A stretch of 18,177 nt of DNA, from NCBI GenBank assembly GCA_046313675.1, contig JBKBXU010000049.1, positions 1-18,177 on the forward strand. Direction: 5' to 3'. The notes beneath the pieces were generated by a model that had not been told where the DNA came from, did not search any database, and worked only from the letters and a program-made list of their open reading frames with translations. Shown one piece after another: positions 1 to 7,420 of the stretch; the stretch's first letter is position 1; the number at the start of each line of letters is the position of its first letter. This DNA comes from JBKBXU01 sp046313675. GTDB lineage: Bacteria; Bacteroidota; Bacteroidia; Cytophagales; Cytophagaceae. The translations under genes and the position numbers were made by a program.

Positions 1-1770
1 CTCTGTTCCGATGCAGCAACAACCATTGTACCTGCAAATACTACCTATACCTGGGCTGCTCCGGCAGTAACAGGTGGAATTACAGGAGGCAATACTGGAA
101 CAGCTGCTTCTGAAATCTCAGAAACCGAACTGTTCAACCCTACCAATGTAGCACAAACGGCAACTTATACTGTAACCCCTACATCCGGTGATGCAGGATT
201 TTGCCAGGGAGCAGAATTTGATGTAGTAGTAACTGTCAACCCAACTCCGGTACTTGCCGATTACAGCGATGCCATCTGCTCCGGAACAGGTTTTGACATA
301 GAGCCTCAAAACGGCGTACCTGCTGCAACAACAATTGTACCTGCAAACACAAGTTATACATGGGCTACTCCGGCAGTAACAGGTGGTATTACAGGAGGCA
401 ATGCAGGAACAGCCGTTTCTGATATATCAGAAAACGAATTGTTCAACCCAACCAATGTGGCACAAACGGCTACCTATACTGTCACACCTACTTCTGGTGT
501 CGCAGGATTTTGCCAGGGAGCTGAATTTGATGTAGTGGTAACGGTTAACCCTACTCCGGTATTAGCTGATTACAGCGATGCCATCTGCTCGGGAACAGGT
601 TTTGACATAGAGCCTGAAAACGGAGTGCCGGCAGCAACAACCATTGTGCCTGCAAATACTACCTATACCTGGGCTGCTCCGGTAGTAGCAGGTGGCATTA
701 CCGGTGGCAATGCGGGAACTGCAGCTGCTGAAATCTCAGAAAACGAATTATTTAACCCGACGAATGCAGCACAAACCGCTACCTATACCGTAACTCCTAC
801 TTCTGGTGATGCAGGAGCTTGTATTGGTGCTGACTTTGATGTGGTGGTAACCGTTAATCCTACTCCGGTATTGGCAAACTACAGCGATGCCATCTGCTCA
901 GGAACAGGATTTAACATAGAGCCTCAAAACGGTGTACCTGCAGCAACAACCATTGTACCTGCCAATACAAATTATACCTGGGCTGCTCCGATAGTAACAG
1001 GAGGTATTACGGGAGGTAATGCTGGAGCAGCTGCTTCTGAAATCTCAGAAAATGAGCTGTTCAACCCGACAAATGTGGCACAAACCGCTACCTATACCGT
1101 AACACCTACATCCGGTGTCGCAGGATTTTGCCAGGGAACTGAATTTGATGTAGTGGTAACGGTTAACCCAACTCCGGTAATTCCTAGCCATACCGAAGTA
1201 ATTTGCAGTGGTAGTGAATTTATAGCAGATCCTGAGAATGGAAACCCTGCCGGAACAATTGTTCCAGGACTTACTACATACAGTTGGAATACACCGGTTG
1301 TAACAGGTGGTATAACCGGTGGTTATGCAGATGGAGGAATTAGCCCGGTTTCTCAAGAACTTACGAATCCTACAAACATCGCACAAACGGCCACCTATAC
1401 CATAACCCCAACATCAGGTGTTGCCGGGCAATGTACCGGAGCTCCATTTGAGCTGGTAGTCACAGTAAATCCTACACCGGTCATAAACAATGGAACGGAA
1501 ACCATCTGTAGTGCTACACAATTTAATGGAACACCTGTTAATGGCACACCTACAGGAACCATTGTTCCTACCGGTACTACCTATGAATGGACTGCTCCAA
1601 TAGTGACAGGAGGACTAACTGGTGCTAATCCGGGTGCAGGAACAAGCACAATTGCGCAAACATTGACCAACCCAACCGACATGGTTCAAACGGCAACCTA
1701 TATCGTTACGCCAACTTCTGGTGATGCAGGAGCTTGCGTAGGAAGTAATTTCGAAATATTAGTCACGGTT
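1..1770 (+). repeat. Tandem ~309-bp PKD-like coding repeats
   Basis: Unit boundaries, taken at the codon for N of NPTP, fall at 238, 547, 856, 1165, 1468 and 1771, giving spacings of 309, 309, 309, 303 and 303 bp. A partial unit lies before 238. The units at 238, 547 and 856 are very close in DNA and protein; those at 1165 and 1468 have drifted. The C-terminal segment alternates between a GFCQG type and a GACIG type. The unit resembles the PKD-like repeats of large Bacteroidota surface proteins (family named from memory). The array is prone to recombination and to collapse during assembly. Confidence 0.9.
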
Positions 1771-3084
1771 AATCCGGATGCCTTCATAGCCTTGTCTCAA
1801 CCGGGCACAGACGATCAGGAATTATGTGCCGATGTAGCTATCGAAACCATTGCATACAATATAAGTGGTGGTGGAACAGGTGGAAATATTACAGGATTAC
1901 CTGTCGGAGTGAATGGTTCGTTTAACAATGGAATATTCACAATAAGTGGTACTCCGACCATTGCAGGAACCTATCCATTTACTGTAAATACCACAGGCAC
2001 CTGCGCTCAGACTTCTGCTTCAGGAAGTATCGTGGTAAATCCAAATGCAACCATTCAACTTATTTCAAGCGCTGGTACTGATCTGCAAACATCATGTGCT
2101 GAAAATAACATTACTCAGATAAGGTATGAAATCGGTGGTGGCGGAACAGGAGGTAATGTAACTGGATTGCCAGGTAATTTAAATGGTTTCTTTGGCAATG
2201 GTATTTTCACCATTAGCGGTACTCCAGGAGTTGCAGGAACATATCCGTTCACAGTTACTACTACAGGAACCTGCGCACAAACTTCAGCTTCCGGAACAAT
2301 AACGCTTGACGCTCCGACGGTTCCGGGAAGTATTGCATCCCTTGCCCCGATTTGTCAGGGAGATGATATGCCTTTGCTTGTATTGCAAAATTCTACCGGC
2401 TCCATTATACGATGGGAATCTTCAGTAGCTCCATTCAACAATTGGCAAGCAATTGCCAATGGAGAAAACAACGTATATCCTCCTTCATCCAATGAACCTG
2501 TAAGATACAGAGTATTAGTACAAAATGGAGTTTGCAGCTCTGTATACTCTAACCACCTGGATCTGATTGTACACCCGATACCTTATGCATATGCAGGAGA
2601 AGACACCACGATCTTTACTGATCAGAGAATTCAGTTAGAGGCAACAGGAGGTGTATCTTATTCCTGGGATTATGATCCAATGATAAGCAATACAACTATT
2701 CATAATCCATGGGTAAGGCCATCAGCCGAGGGAATCTATCCATTGGTAGTGGAAGTAACCAATGAATTTGGATGTAAAGATCTTACTGAAATTACCCTTA
2801 CAGTTGTCGACAGACGTCCTTTCTTTATTCCAAACACCTTCACTCCTAATGGTGATGGCGTTAACGATTTTTGGATATTAGAAAATATCGAGGATTATCC
2901 TAATGCAGAGATGGAGATATATAATCGTTGGGGTATACTTTTGATAAAAAGAGAAAACAACATTAATAACTGGGATGGAATAGTCAATGGAAGACTTCTT
3001 CCTGTAGGTACCTATTTTTATATTTTAAATGTTAACGTTGACGGAATTGACCCGGTAGCAGGTTCGATCACTATTATTAAATAA
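1..3084 (+). CDS. Giant secreted repeat protein with type B T9SS C-terminal domain (5'-partial)
   Basis: The frame is open from base 1, so the start lies outside the window; 1027 residues and a TAA stop are visible. Order: PKD-like tandem repeats (residues 1-590; NPTPV opening, TATYTVTPTSG near the end), two repeats containing FTISGTP and GTCAQTSASG (591-769), an Ig-like stretch (about 770-857), a PKD-like domain (858-937) and a C-terminal module (938-1027) with FIPNTFTPNGDGVND, IYNRWG and LPVGTYFY. That last module is the gliding-motility-associated (type B) T9SS sorting domain also found in SprB-like adhesins. The protein is therefore inferred to cross the outer membrane through the T9SS and act at the cell surface, probably in adhesion or gliding; no ligand or enzyme motif is visible. 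Most PKD-like units carry two cysteines (ICSG and a later C-x-G), suggesting one disulfide per domain. The next gene is its likely PorP/SprF partner, three bases downstream. Confidence 0.9.
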   Translation, partial: LCSDAATTIVPANTTYTWAAPAVTGGITGGNTGTAASEISETELFNPTNVAQTATYTVTPTSGDAGFCQGAEFDVVVTVNPTPVLADYSDAICSGTGFDIEPQNGVPAATTIVPANTSYTWATPAVTGGITGGNAGTAVSDISENELFNPTNVAQTATYTVTPTSGVAGFCQGAEFDVVVTVNPTPVLADYSDAICSGTGFDIEPENGVPAATTIVPANTTYTWAAPVVAGGITGGNAGTAAAEISENELFNPTNAAQTATYTVTPTSGDAGACIGADFDVVVTVNPTPVLANYSDAICSGTGFNIEPQNGVPAATTIVPANTNYTWAAPIVTGGITGGNAGAAASEISENELFNPTNVAQTATYTVTPTSGVAGFCQGTEFDVVVTVNPTPVIPSHTEVICSGSEFIADPENGNPAGTIVPGLTTYSWNTPVVTGGITGGYADGGISPVSQELTNPTNIAQTATYTITPTSGVAGQCTGAPFELVVTVNPTPVINNGTETICSATQFNGTPVNGTPTGTIVPTGTTYEWTAPIVTGGLTGANPGAGTSTIAQTLTNPTDMVQTATYIVTPTSGDAGACVGSNFEILVTVNPDAFIALSQPGTDDQELCADVAIETIAYNISGGGTGGNITGLPVGVNGSFNNGIFTISGTPTIAGTYPFTVNTTGTCAQTSASGSIVVNPNATIQLISSAGTDLQTSCAENNITQIRYEIGGGGTGGNVTGLPGNLNGFFGNGIFTISGTPGVAGTYPFTVTTTGTCAQTSASGTITLDAPTVPGSIASLAPICQGDDMPLLVLQNSTGSIIRWESSVAPFNNWQAIANGENNVYPPSSNEPVRYRVLVQNGVCSSVYSNHLDLIVHPIPYAYAGEDTTIFTDQRIQLEATGGVSYSWDYDPMISNTTIHNPWVRPSAEGIYPLVVEVTNEFGCKDLTEITLTVVDRRPFFIPNTFTPNGDGVNDFWILENIEDYPNAEMEIYNRWGILLIKRENNINNWDGIVNGRLLPVGTYFYILNVNVDGIDPVAGSITIIK
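1771..2307 (+). repeat. Two tandem ~89-residue putative-Ig repeats
   Basis: Two in-frame copies (1771-2037 and 2038-2307; 89 and 90 codons) share GGGTGGN, TGLP, NGIFTISGTP, AGTYPFTV and TGTCAQTSASG. The 'SGTP...GTYPFTV' signature is that of putative-Ig (He_PIG-like) domains. Each copy has one early cysteine (ELCAD or TSCAE) and one late cysteine (GTCAQ). Confidence 0.8.
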
Positions 3085-3087
3085 GTC

Positions 3088-4155
3088 ATGAGAAAGAGCA
3101 TTTTAATAATCGCATTTTGCTTAGTTGTTTCCATAGTTCATGGACAACAATTACCACAGTATTCCCAGTACATCTGGAATTCTTATTTGATTAATCCGGC
3201 AATTGGAGGTGCAGACAATCACCTGGAGATGAAAGCAGGATATCGAAATCAGTGGATCGGCCTTGAAGGGGCTCCAAGAACCCTTTATTTTACCATACAT
3301 GGTCAAAAAGGCAAAAAACTGATTAACAGGGAAGACAAGGATGTTATAAACCGGAGTCGGAGTCAGCCGCCAATTAATGGATTTAGCAAGGCTATGGGAT
3401 ATAAAAAAAGAAAATACCCTACGGCGCCTTCCAGCTTCAGAGTCAAACCTCACCACGGATTTGGGATGCAGATAATGAGCGATCAGATTGGCCCATTCAA
3501 CACTACAGGGGTTTATGGATCCTATGCTTACCATATTCCTATTACAAGGGAAGTATATGCCTCAGCAGGTGCTTTCGTTGGAATCAAGCAATACAGGATT
3601 GATATTAATAAAATCACATTAACTCAGGCTGATGACCAGGCTGTAAGTCACTATGGTGGCGACCTTAGTGGAGCTGCTCCTGATGGCATGGTGGGTGTAA
3701 TGGTCTATGGAAATAGATTTTATGCCGGTGCATCAATGAACCAGATATTTATTACCTCTATTAATTTTACCAGCCAGTATGGAAATTACGGAGGAGCAGC
3801 TACGCTTACCCCCCACTATTTTTTAATGGGAGGCTATCGCATTAAATTATCCTCAGAATTAGCTGTTGTCCCTTCTACGATTGTGCGGTATCTGCCAGGA
3901 ACAAACCCGGCCATTGATGTAACAGCAAAATTTAATTACCAGGATATTTTATGGGCAGGGGCTTCTGTCAGAGGTGGAGACGCAGTCGTATTTCTTGTAG
4001 GATTTTCCTATAATAACAGAATTGATTTTGGTTACTCTTATGATTACACCACTTCAAGATTGAACCGCTTCAACAGTGGAACACATGAAATAGTAGTAGG
4101 GTACAGACTGGTCAACAAAGCCACTTCAGGATGTAAGCCTAGCTACGTTTGGTAA
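3088..4155 (+). CDS. PorP/SprF family type IX secretion membrane protein
   Basis: 355 residues. A signal peptide (about 1-19, ending VHG before QQLPQYSQY) is followed by the family hallmarks QYSQY, N-x-x-L-INPAIGG, GYRNQWIGLEGAPRT and SFRVKPHHGFG, then alternating beta strands to the C terminus, as expected for an outer-membrane barrel of this family. A basic stretch of about 45 residues (roughly 75-120) fills the loop between the first conserved block and the PHHG motif. In Flavobacterium, SprF is needed for secretion or attachment of the type B cargo SprB, and PorP/SprF genes commonly sit just downstream of such cargo. Here the start follows the adhesin stop by three bases, so the two are almost certainly one transcript and this protein probably anchors or delivers that adhesin. 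The operon ends at the hairpin terminator at 4182-4223. Confidence 0.9.
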   Translation: MRKSILIIAFCLVVSIVHGQQLPQYSQYIWNSYLINPAIGGADNHLEMKAGYRNQWIGLEGAPRTLYFTIHGQKGKKLINREDKDVINRSRSQPPINGFSKAMGYKKRKYPTAPSSFRVKPHHGFGMQIMSDQIGPFNTTGVYGSYAYHIPITREVYASAGAFVGIKQYRIDINKITLTQADDQAVSHYGGDLSGAAPDGMVGVMVYGNRFYAGASMNQIFITSINFTSQYGNYGGAATLTPHYFLMGGYRIKLSSELAVVPSTIVRYLPGTNPAIDVTAKFNYQDILWAGASVRGGDAVVFLVGFSYNNRIDFGYSYDYTTSRLNRFNSGTHEIVVGYRLVNKATSGCKPSYVW

Positions 4156-4181
4156 ATAGATAAAAAGTTTCTAATCATTTT

Positions 4182-4223
4182 AGGATTAAACCTGTTATTT
4201 TGTAACAGCTTTAATCCTTTTTT
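4182..4223 (+). terminator. Intrinsic terminator after the adhesin/PorP operon
   Basis: A 9-bp outer stem (AGGATTAAA with TTTAATCCT), one C/C mismatch and a 6-bp inner stem (CTGTTA with TAACAG) close a 5-base loop. A run of six T (4218-4223) follows. It lies 26 bases after the PorP/SprF stop. The reverse orientation lacks a T run, so it is read as a one-way terminator. Confidence 0.88.
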
Positions 4224-4230
4224 ATGAGCC

Positions 4231-4263
4231 TTTGTTGGAATGGCGCAAATTTTAATAATTTTG
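4231..4263 (+). promoter_or_regulatory. Candidate Bacteroidota-type promoter for the USP-antiporter-hemH unit
   Basis: TAATTTTG at 4256-4263 fits the Bacteroidota -7 consensus TAnnTTTG exactly. A TTTG (4231-4234) and a TTG (4235-4237) lie 21 and 18 bases upstream, where the -33 TTG element is expected. The site lies directly after the terminator and about 20 bases before the ATG at 4283, implying a very short leader. No Shine-Dalgarno sequence is present, as is usual for this phylum. Confidence 0.5.
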
Positions 4264-4282
4264 AATCAAATTACTCCACCAC

Positions 4283-5140
4283 ATGATTAAGAAGGATCCA
4301 TTTCCCTTTGAAAAAATAGCAGTAGCTGTTGCTCTTTCTCCATCAATAGAAGAGATTATTTGCAAGGCTGTATTTTTTGCAAAAAAGTTTAATGCGGAAC
4401 TGCTTTTCATCCACATTAAGAGGAATGAAAAAGAAGACATTCAGAAGATGAACCAGTTGATTGAACGTCATGCTTCCGGAATCTCTTATACAATGGAAAT
4501 GGAAAGTGGCGATGTGGTTGAATCAATTTTGGCTATCACTAAGAAGCATTCAATAGACCTCTTGATTGCAGGTGCTTTAGAAAAAGAGAGCTATTTACGA
4601 TATTACCTGGGTTCTGTGTCACGGAAGCTTTCCAGAAAGGCAAAATGTTCTGTTCTTTTGCTTAAAGAACCTTCTCTAAATCCAAAACCATTTATACGAC
4701 TGGTTGTTAACGGGGCTGAAAACCCCAAAACCATCCACACCCTGGAAACGGCCATATATTTTTCACAAGGTGAAGAAGCTTCAGAAATATACCTGGTAAA
4801 GGAAAATGAACTTTCCGGATTAGCTACCTTAATCAACGAAGATTTTGAAGACAATAAATGTAATTACAGAAATCAAATCATCAGTGAAGAGTATGCAAAA
4901 TTATATAACCTTCTTAAAAAAGTAAGAACGTCAGGATCTGAGGTTAAACCCATCCTTTTAGATGGAAAACCAGGTTATGAATTGAGCTGCTTTGCCAGAA
5001 GTATCAAAGCAGACCTGCTGGTTGTTAACTCTGCGGATTCCCGGAAAGGTTTTTTAGACCGGATTTTCCCTGATGACCTGGAATATGTTTTGGAGAATTT
5101 ACCATGTAGCTTACTAATCGTCCATTCAAGAGTTTCATGA
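4283..5140 (+). CDS. Universal stress protein, two UspA domains
   Basis: 285 residues, cytoplasmic, no signal peptide. Two UspA-type Rossmann-like domains are visible. Domain 1 (about 8-128) has KIAVAVALSPSIEE, ELLFIHIKR, the SGDVVESILAITKKHSIDLLIAG core, GSVSRKL and CSVLLLKE. Domain 2 (about 137-282) has FIRLVVNGAENPKT, a KADLLVV core and CSLLIVHS. The nucleotide-binding motif G-2x-G-9x-G[S/T] is only partly kept in domain 1: G97 and G110-S111 are present but the second glycine is E100. It is lost in domain 2, where residues near 259-265 read DRIFPDD. ATP binding may therefore be weak or absent. The stop overlaps the antiporter start (ATGA), so the pair is probably translationally coupled. 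A regulatory role on that transporter under stress is an inference from linkage. Confidence 0.87.
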   Translation: MIKKDPFPFEKIAVAVALSPSIEEIICKAVFFAKKFNAELLFIHIKRNEKEDIQKMNQLIERHASGISYTMEMESGDVVESILAITKKHSIDLLIAGALEKESYLRYYLGSVSRKLSRKAKCSVLLLKEPSLNPKPFIRLVVNGAENPKTIHTLETAIYFSQGEEASEIYLVKENELSGLATLINEDFEDNKCNYRNQIISEEYAKLYNLLKKVRTSGSEVKPILLDGKPGYELSCFARSIKADLLVVNSADSRKGFLDRIFPDDLEYVLENLPCSLLIVHSRVS

Positions 5141-6363
5141 CTTTATCCCATGCCGACATAGTAAACCTGCTATTAGCTCTCAGCACCATACTGATAGCCG
5201 GAAGGTTAATGGGTGAAGTTTTCAGAAAAATAGGACAACCTTCTGTTATTGGAGAGATCCTGGCAGGGATAATCCTGGGTCCTACCATACTTGGAATGAT
5301 ATTCCCGGACATTTTTCATACTATATTTCCCAGAGACAATTATGTTACACTCGCTCTGGATGGATTTACACAGGTATCGGTCATACTGCTTTTATTTATT
5401 GCAGGGCTTGAAGTGGAGCTGGACGTTGTCATGAGCCAGGGAAAAAAAGCAGCCATTATAAGCTTATTCAGCATCGCCATCCCTTTTGCCCTGGGCTTTG
5501 GAATCCCCATGCTTTGGCCTGAATTACTTGATGTTGAACCTGAAAACAAATATATATTCTCTCTATTTTTTGGGACGGCTTTATCTATAACTGCCCTACC
5601 GGTCATAGCACGAATATTAATGGATCTGAACCTTTTCAAATCCAATTTCGGAATACTGATCATTACTTCAGCAATGGTAAATGATTTGCTTGGATGGATG
5701 TTCTTTGCGGTAATCCTAAGCCTGATAAATCCAACGGCAGACGCCAATTTATGGGGAACCCTGGGAACAACCATACTATTCACCTTATTGATGTTAACCA
5801 TTGGAAAATTCTTGTTCAACAAAATACTTCCATGGATAAATAAAAACTTTGCCTGGCCTGGAGGAATTCTATCTATTTCAATTGCATTGTGTTTACTGGC
5901 AGCTTCATTCACAGAATTTGTTGGCATACATGGCATCTTCGGAGCGTTTATATTTGGAGTAGCCCTATCGAGCTCTTTTCATTTTAAAGACAGAGCCAAG
6001 GAAATTATTCACCATTTTATAAATAACATATTTGCACCAATTTTCTTTGTCGGAATTGGATTAAAGGTAAACTTTATAGAAAACTTTGACTGGCTTCTCA
6101 CTGTATTGGTAATAGCCATAGCTTTTGCAGGTAAAATGATAGGGGGAACCATTGGAGCAAAGTTGTCAGGATATAATTTAAGGGAATCCATGGCCATTAG
6201 TTCAGGAATGAATGCACGCGGGGCAATGGAAATCATATTAGGTTTATTAGCTTTGCAGGCAAATATCATCAATGAAGAAATGTTTGTGGCTATAGTGATC
6301 ATGGCCTTGTTTACCAGCATCACAAGTGGCCCAATGATGAAATTTTTTCTTCATAAAAAATAA
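5137..6363 (+). CDS. CPA2-family cation:proton antiporter (Kef/NapA-like)
   Basis: 408 residues, inner membrane, with roughly 12 hydrophobic helices. Landmarks: GRLMGEVFRKIGQPSVIGE and AGIILGPTILG at the N terminus (22-53), FIAGLEVELD (87-96), TALSITALPVIARIL (147-161, the interrupted helix 4), VNDLLGW (181-187, the helix 5 Asn-Asp ion site, N182/D183), FVGIHGIFGAFIFG (261-274), PIFFVGIGLKVNF (301-313) and GMNARGAMEIILG (358-370). It exchanges a monovalent cation (Na+ or K+) for protons. An N-D pair rather than D-D at helix 5 is usually linked to electroneutral exchange, but ion choice cannot be fixed from sequence. It ends soon after the membrane domain and has no TrkA-N/RCK domain, so any gating input would come from elsewhere, possibly the overlapping universal stress protein. 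hemH starts 7 bases downstream. Confidence 0.9.
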   Translation: MTLSHADIVNLLLALSTILIAGRLMGEVFRKIGQPSVIGEILAGIILGPTILGMIFPDIFHTIFPRDNYVTLALDGFTQVSVILLLFIAGLEVELDVVMSQGKKAAIISLFSIAIPFALGFGIPMLWPELLDVEPENKYIFSLFFGTALSITALPVIARILMDLNLFKSNFGILIITSAMVNDLLGWMFFAVILSLINPTADANLWGTLGTTILFTLLMLTIGKFLFNKILPWINKNFAWPGGILSISIALCLLAASFTEFVGIHGIFGAFIFGVALSSSFHFKDRAKEIIHHFINNIFAPIFFVGIGLKVNFIENFDWLLTVLVIAIAFAGKMIGGTIGAKLSGYNLRESMAISSGMNARGAMEIILGLLALQANIINEEMFVAIVIMALFTSITSGPMMKFFLHKK

Positions 6364-6370
6364 TTAAAAA

Positions 6371-7393
6371 ATGAAAAATCTTAAAACCGGAGTATTATTA
6401 ATTAATCTTGGAACCCCTGATAGCCCATCAGTGCCTGATGTAAGAAAATATCTCCGGGAATTTTTAATGGATCGCAGAGTTATTGATATCCCGCCGATTA
6501 ACCGGTTTATGCTAATCAACTTAATTATAGCACCATTCAGAGCACCAAAATCTGCTAAAATATATAAAGAACTTTGGACCGAGAGAGGGTCTCCTTTACT
6601 TTATTATGGAGAAGAAGTTACAAACCTTCTGCAACAGGCTTTAGGAAAAGATTATATTGTTGCTTTGGGTATGCGTTATCAAAATCCCTCCATAGAATCT
6701 GCTTTAGAGAAGTTTAAGGATAAAGGCTTAGAAAAAATTATCGTGATTACCATGTTCCCCCAATATGCTTCAGCTTCTTCAGGCTCAGCGATTGAAGAAA
6801 CCATGCGTCTTATAAGTCAGTGGGAAGTAATTCCTGACATCAAGTTTGTAGGCCCCTATGCCGATTATAAGCCTTTCATTAACGCTTTTACCGAGATAGG
6901 AAAAAAATACATCGCAGAAGATACCTATGACCATTATTTATTTAGCTATCATGGTCTGCCTGAAAGGCAAATAAAAAAAGCATCGGTACAAAACTATTGC
7001 CAATTGAGTGATTCATGCTGTTCTAAATATCATTCCAAAAACCGGTATTGTTACCGTGCGCAGTGTTATGAAACTACCAGGTTGCTTGTCGAAGAATTAG
7101 GAATTCCAAAAGAACAGTATACTGTGGCTTTTCAATCCAGATTAGGGAAAACGCCCTGGATAAAGCCCTATTCTGACGAAGTCATACAAGAGCTTGCAGC
7201 AAAAGGGGTTAAAAAAATCTTAGCATTCTCTCCTTCTTTCGTTACGGACTGCCTTGAAACAACCATAGAGATAGGCGTGGAATATGATGAATTATTTAAA
7301 GAACACGGGGGAGAAAAACTTCAGCTTGTCGAAAGCCTGAACGTGCACCCTGCTTGGCTGGAATGTCTAAAACAAATGGTTGATGAAGCGTAA
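6371..7393 (+). CDS. hemH: Ferrochelatase
   Basis: 340 residues, cytoplasmic or membrane-associated. The enzyme inserts Fe2+ into protoporphyrin IX, the last step of protoheme synthesis. Family features: N-terminal GVLLINLGTPDSP, YAS-SSGSA-EE (132-143), the signature FSYHGLPER (191-199) with metal/porphyrin ligand H194, and SPSFVTDCLET (287-297) with the paired acidic residue E296. An internal segment (207-233) carries C210, C216, C217, C227 and C232. This fits the ferrochelatase class in which four closely spaced internal cysteines bind a [2Fe-2S] cluster, as described for Myxococcus. Cluster binding here is inferred from the cysteine pattern. The start ATG lies 7 bases after the antiporter stop, so it probably shares the promoter at 4231. 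The 3' end converges on the next gene with a 27-base spacer and no clear terminator. Confidence 0.95.
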   Translation: MKNLKTGVLLINLGTPDSPSVPDVRKYLREFLMDRRVIDIPPINRFMLINLIIAPFRAPKSAKIYKELWTERGSPLLYYGEEVTNLLQQALGKDYIVALGMRYQNPSIESALEKFKDKGLEKIIVITMFPQYASASSGSAIEETMRLISQWEVIPDIKFVGPYADYKPFINAFTEIGKKYIAEDTYDHYLFSYHGLPERQIKKASVQNYCQLSDSCCSKYHSKNRYCYRAQCYETTRLLVEELGIPKEQYTVAFQSRLGKTPWIKPYSDEVIQELAAKGVKKILAFSPSFVTDCLETTIEIGVEYDELFKEHGGEKLQLVESLNVHPAWLECLKQMVDEA

Positions 7394-7420
7394 GTAGGCC
7401 GCCTTAGCGAACTTATTGTA

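Noticed and set aside
238..1770. Regular repeats of constant length, considered as a CRISPR or similar array
   Set aside because: The repeats are 303-309 bp, in frame, without spacers, and encode protein domains.
5340..5936. 198-codon minus-strand open frame opposite the antiporter
   Set aside because: It lies wholly inside a clear membrane transporter gene; its Ser/Ile/Asn-rich sequence is the usual mirror of a hydrophobic coding strand and has no family features.
7394..7420. Terminator between convergent hemH and the exported protein gene
   Set aside because: Only a 3-5 bp GGC/GCC pairing is present with no T run in either direction.
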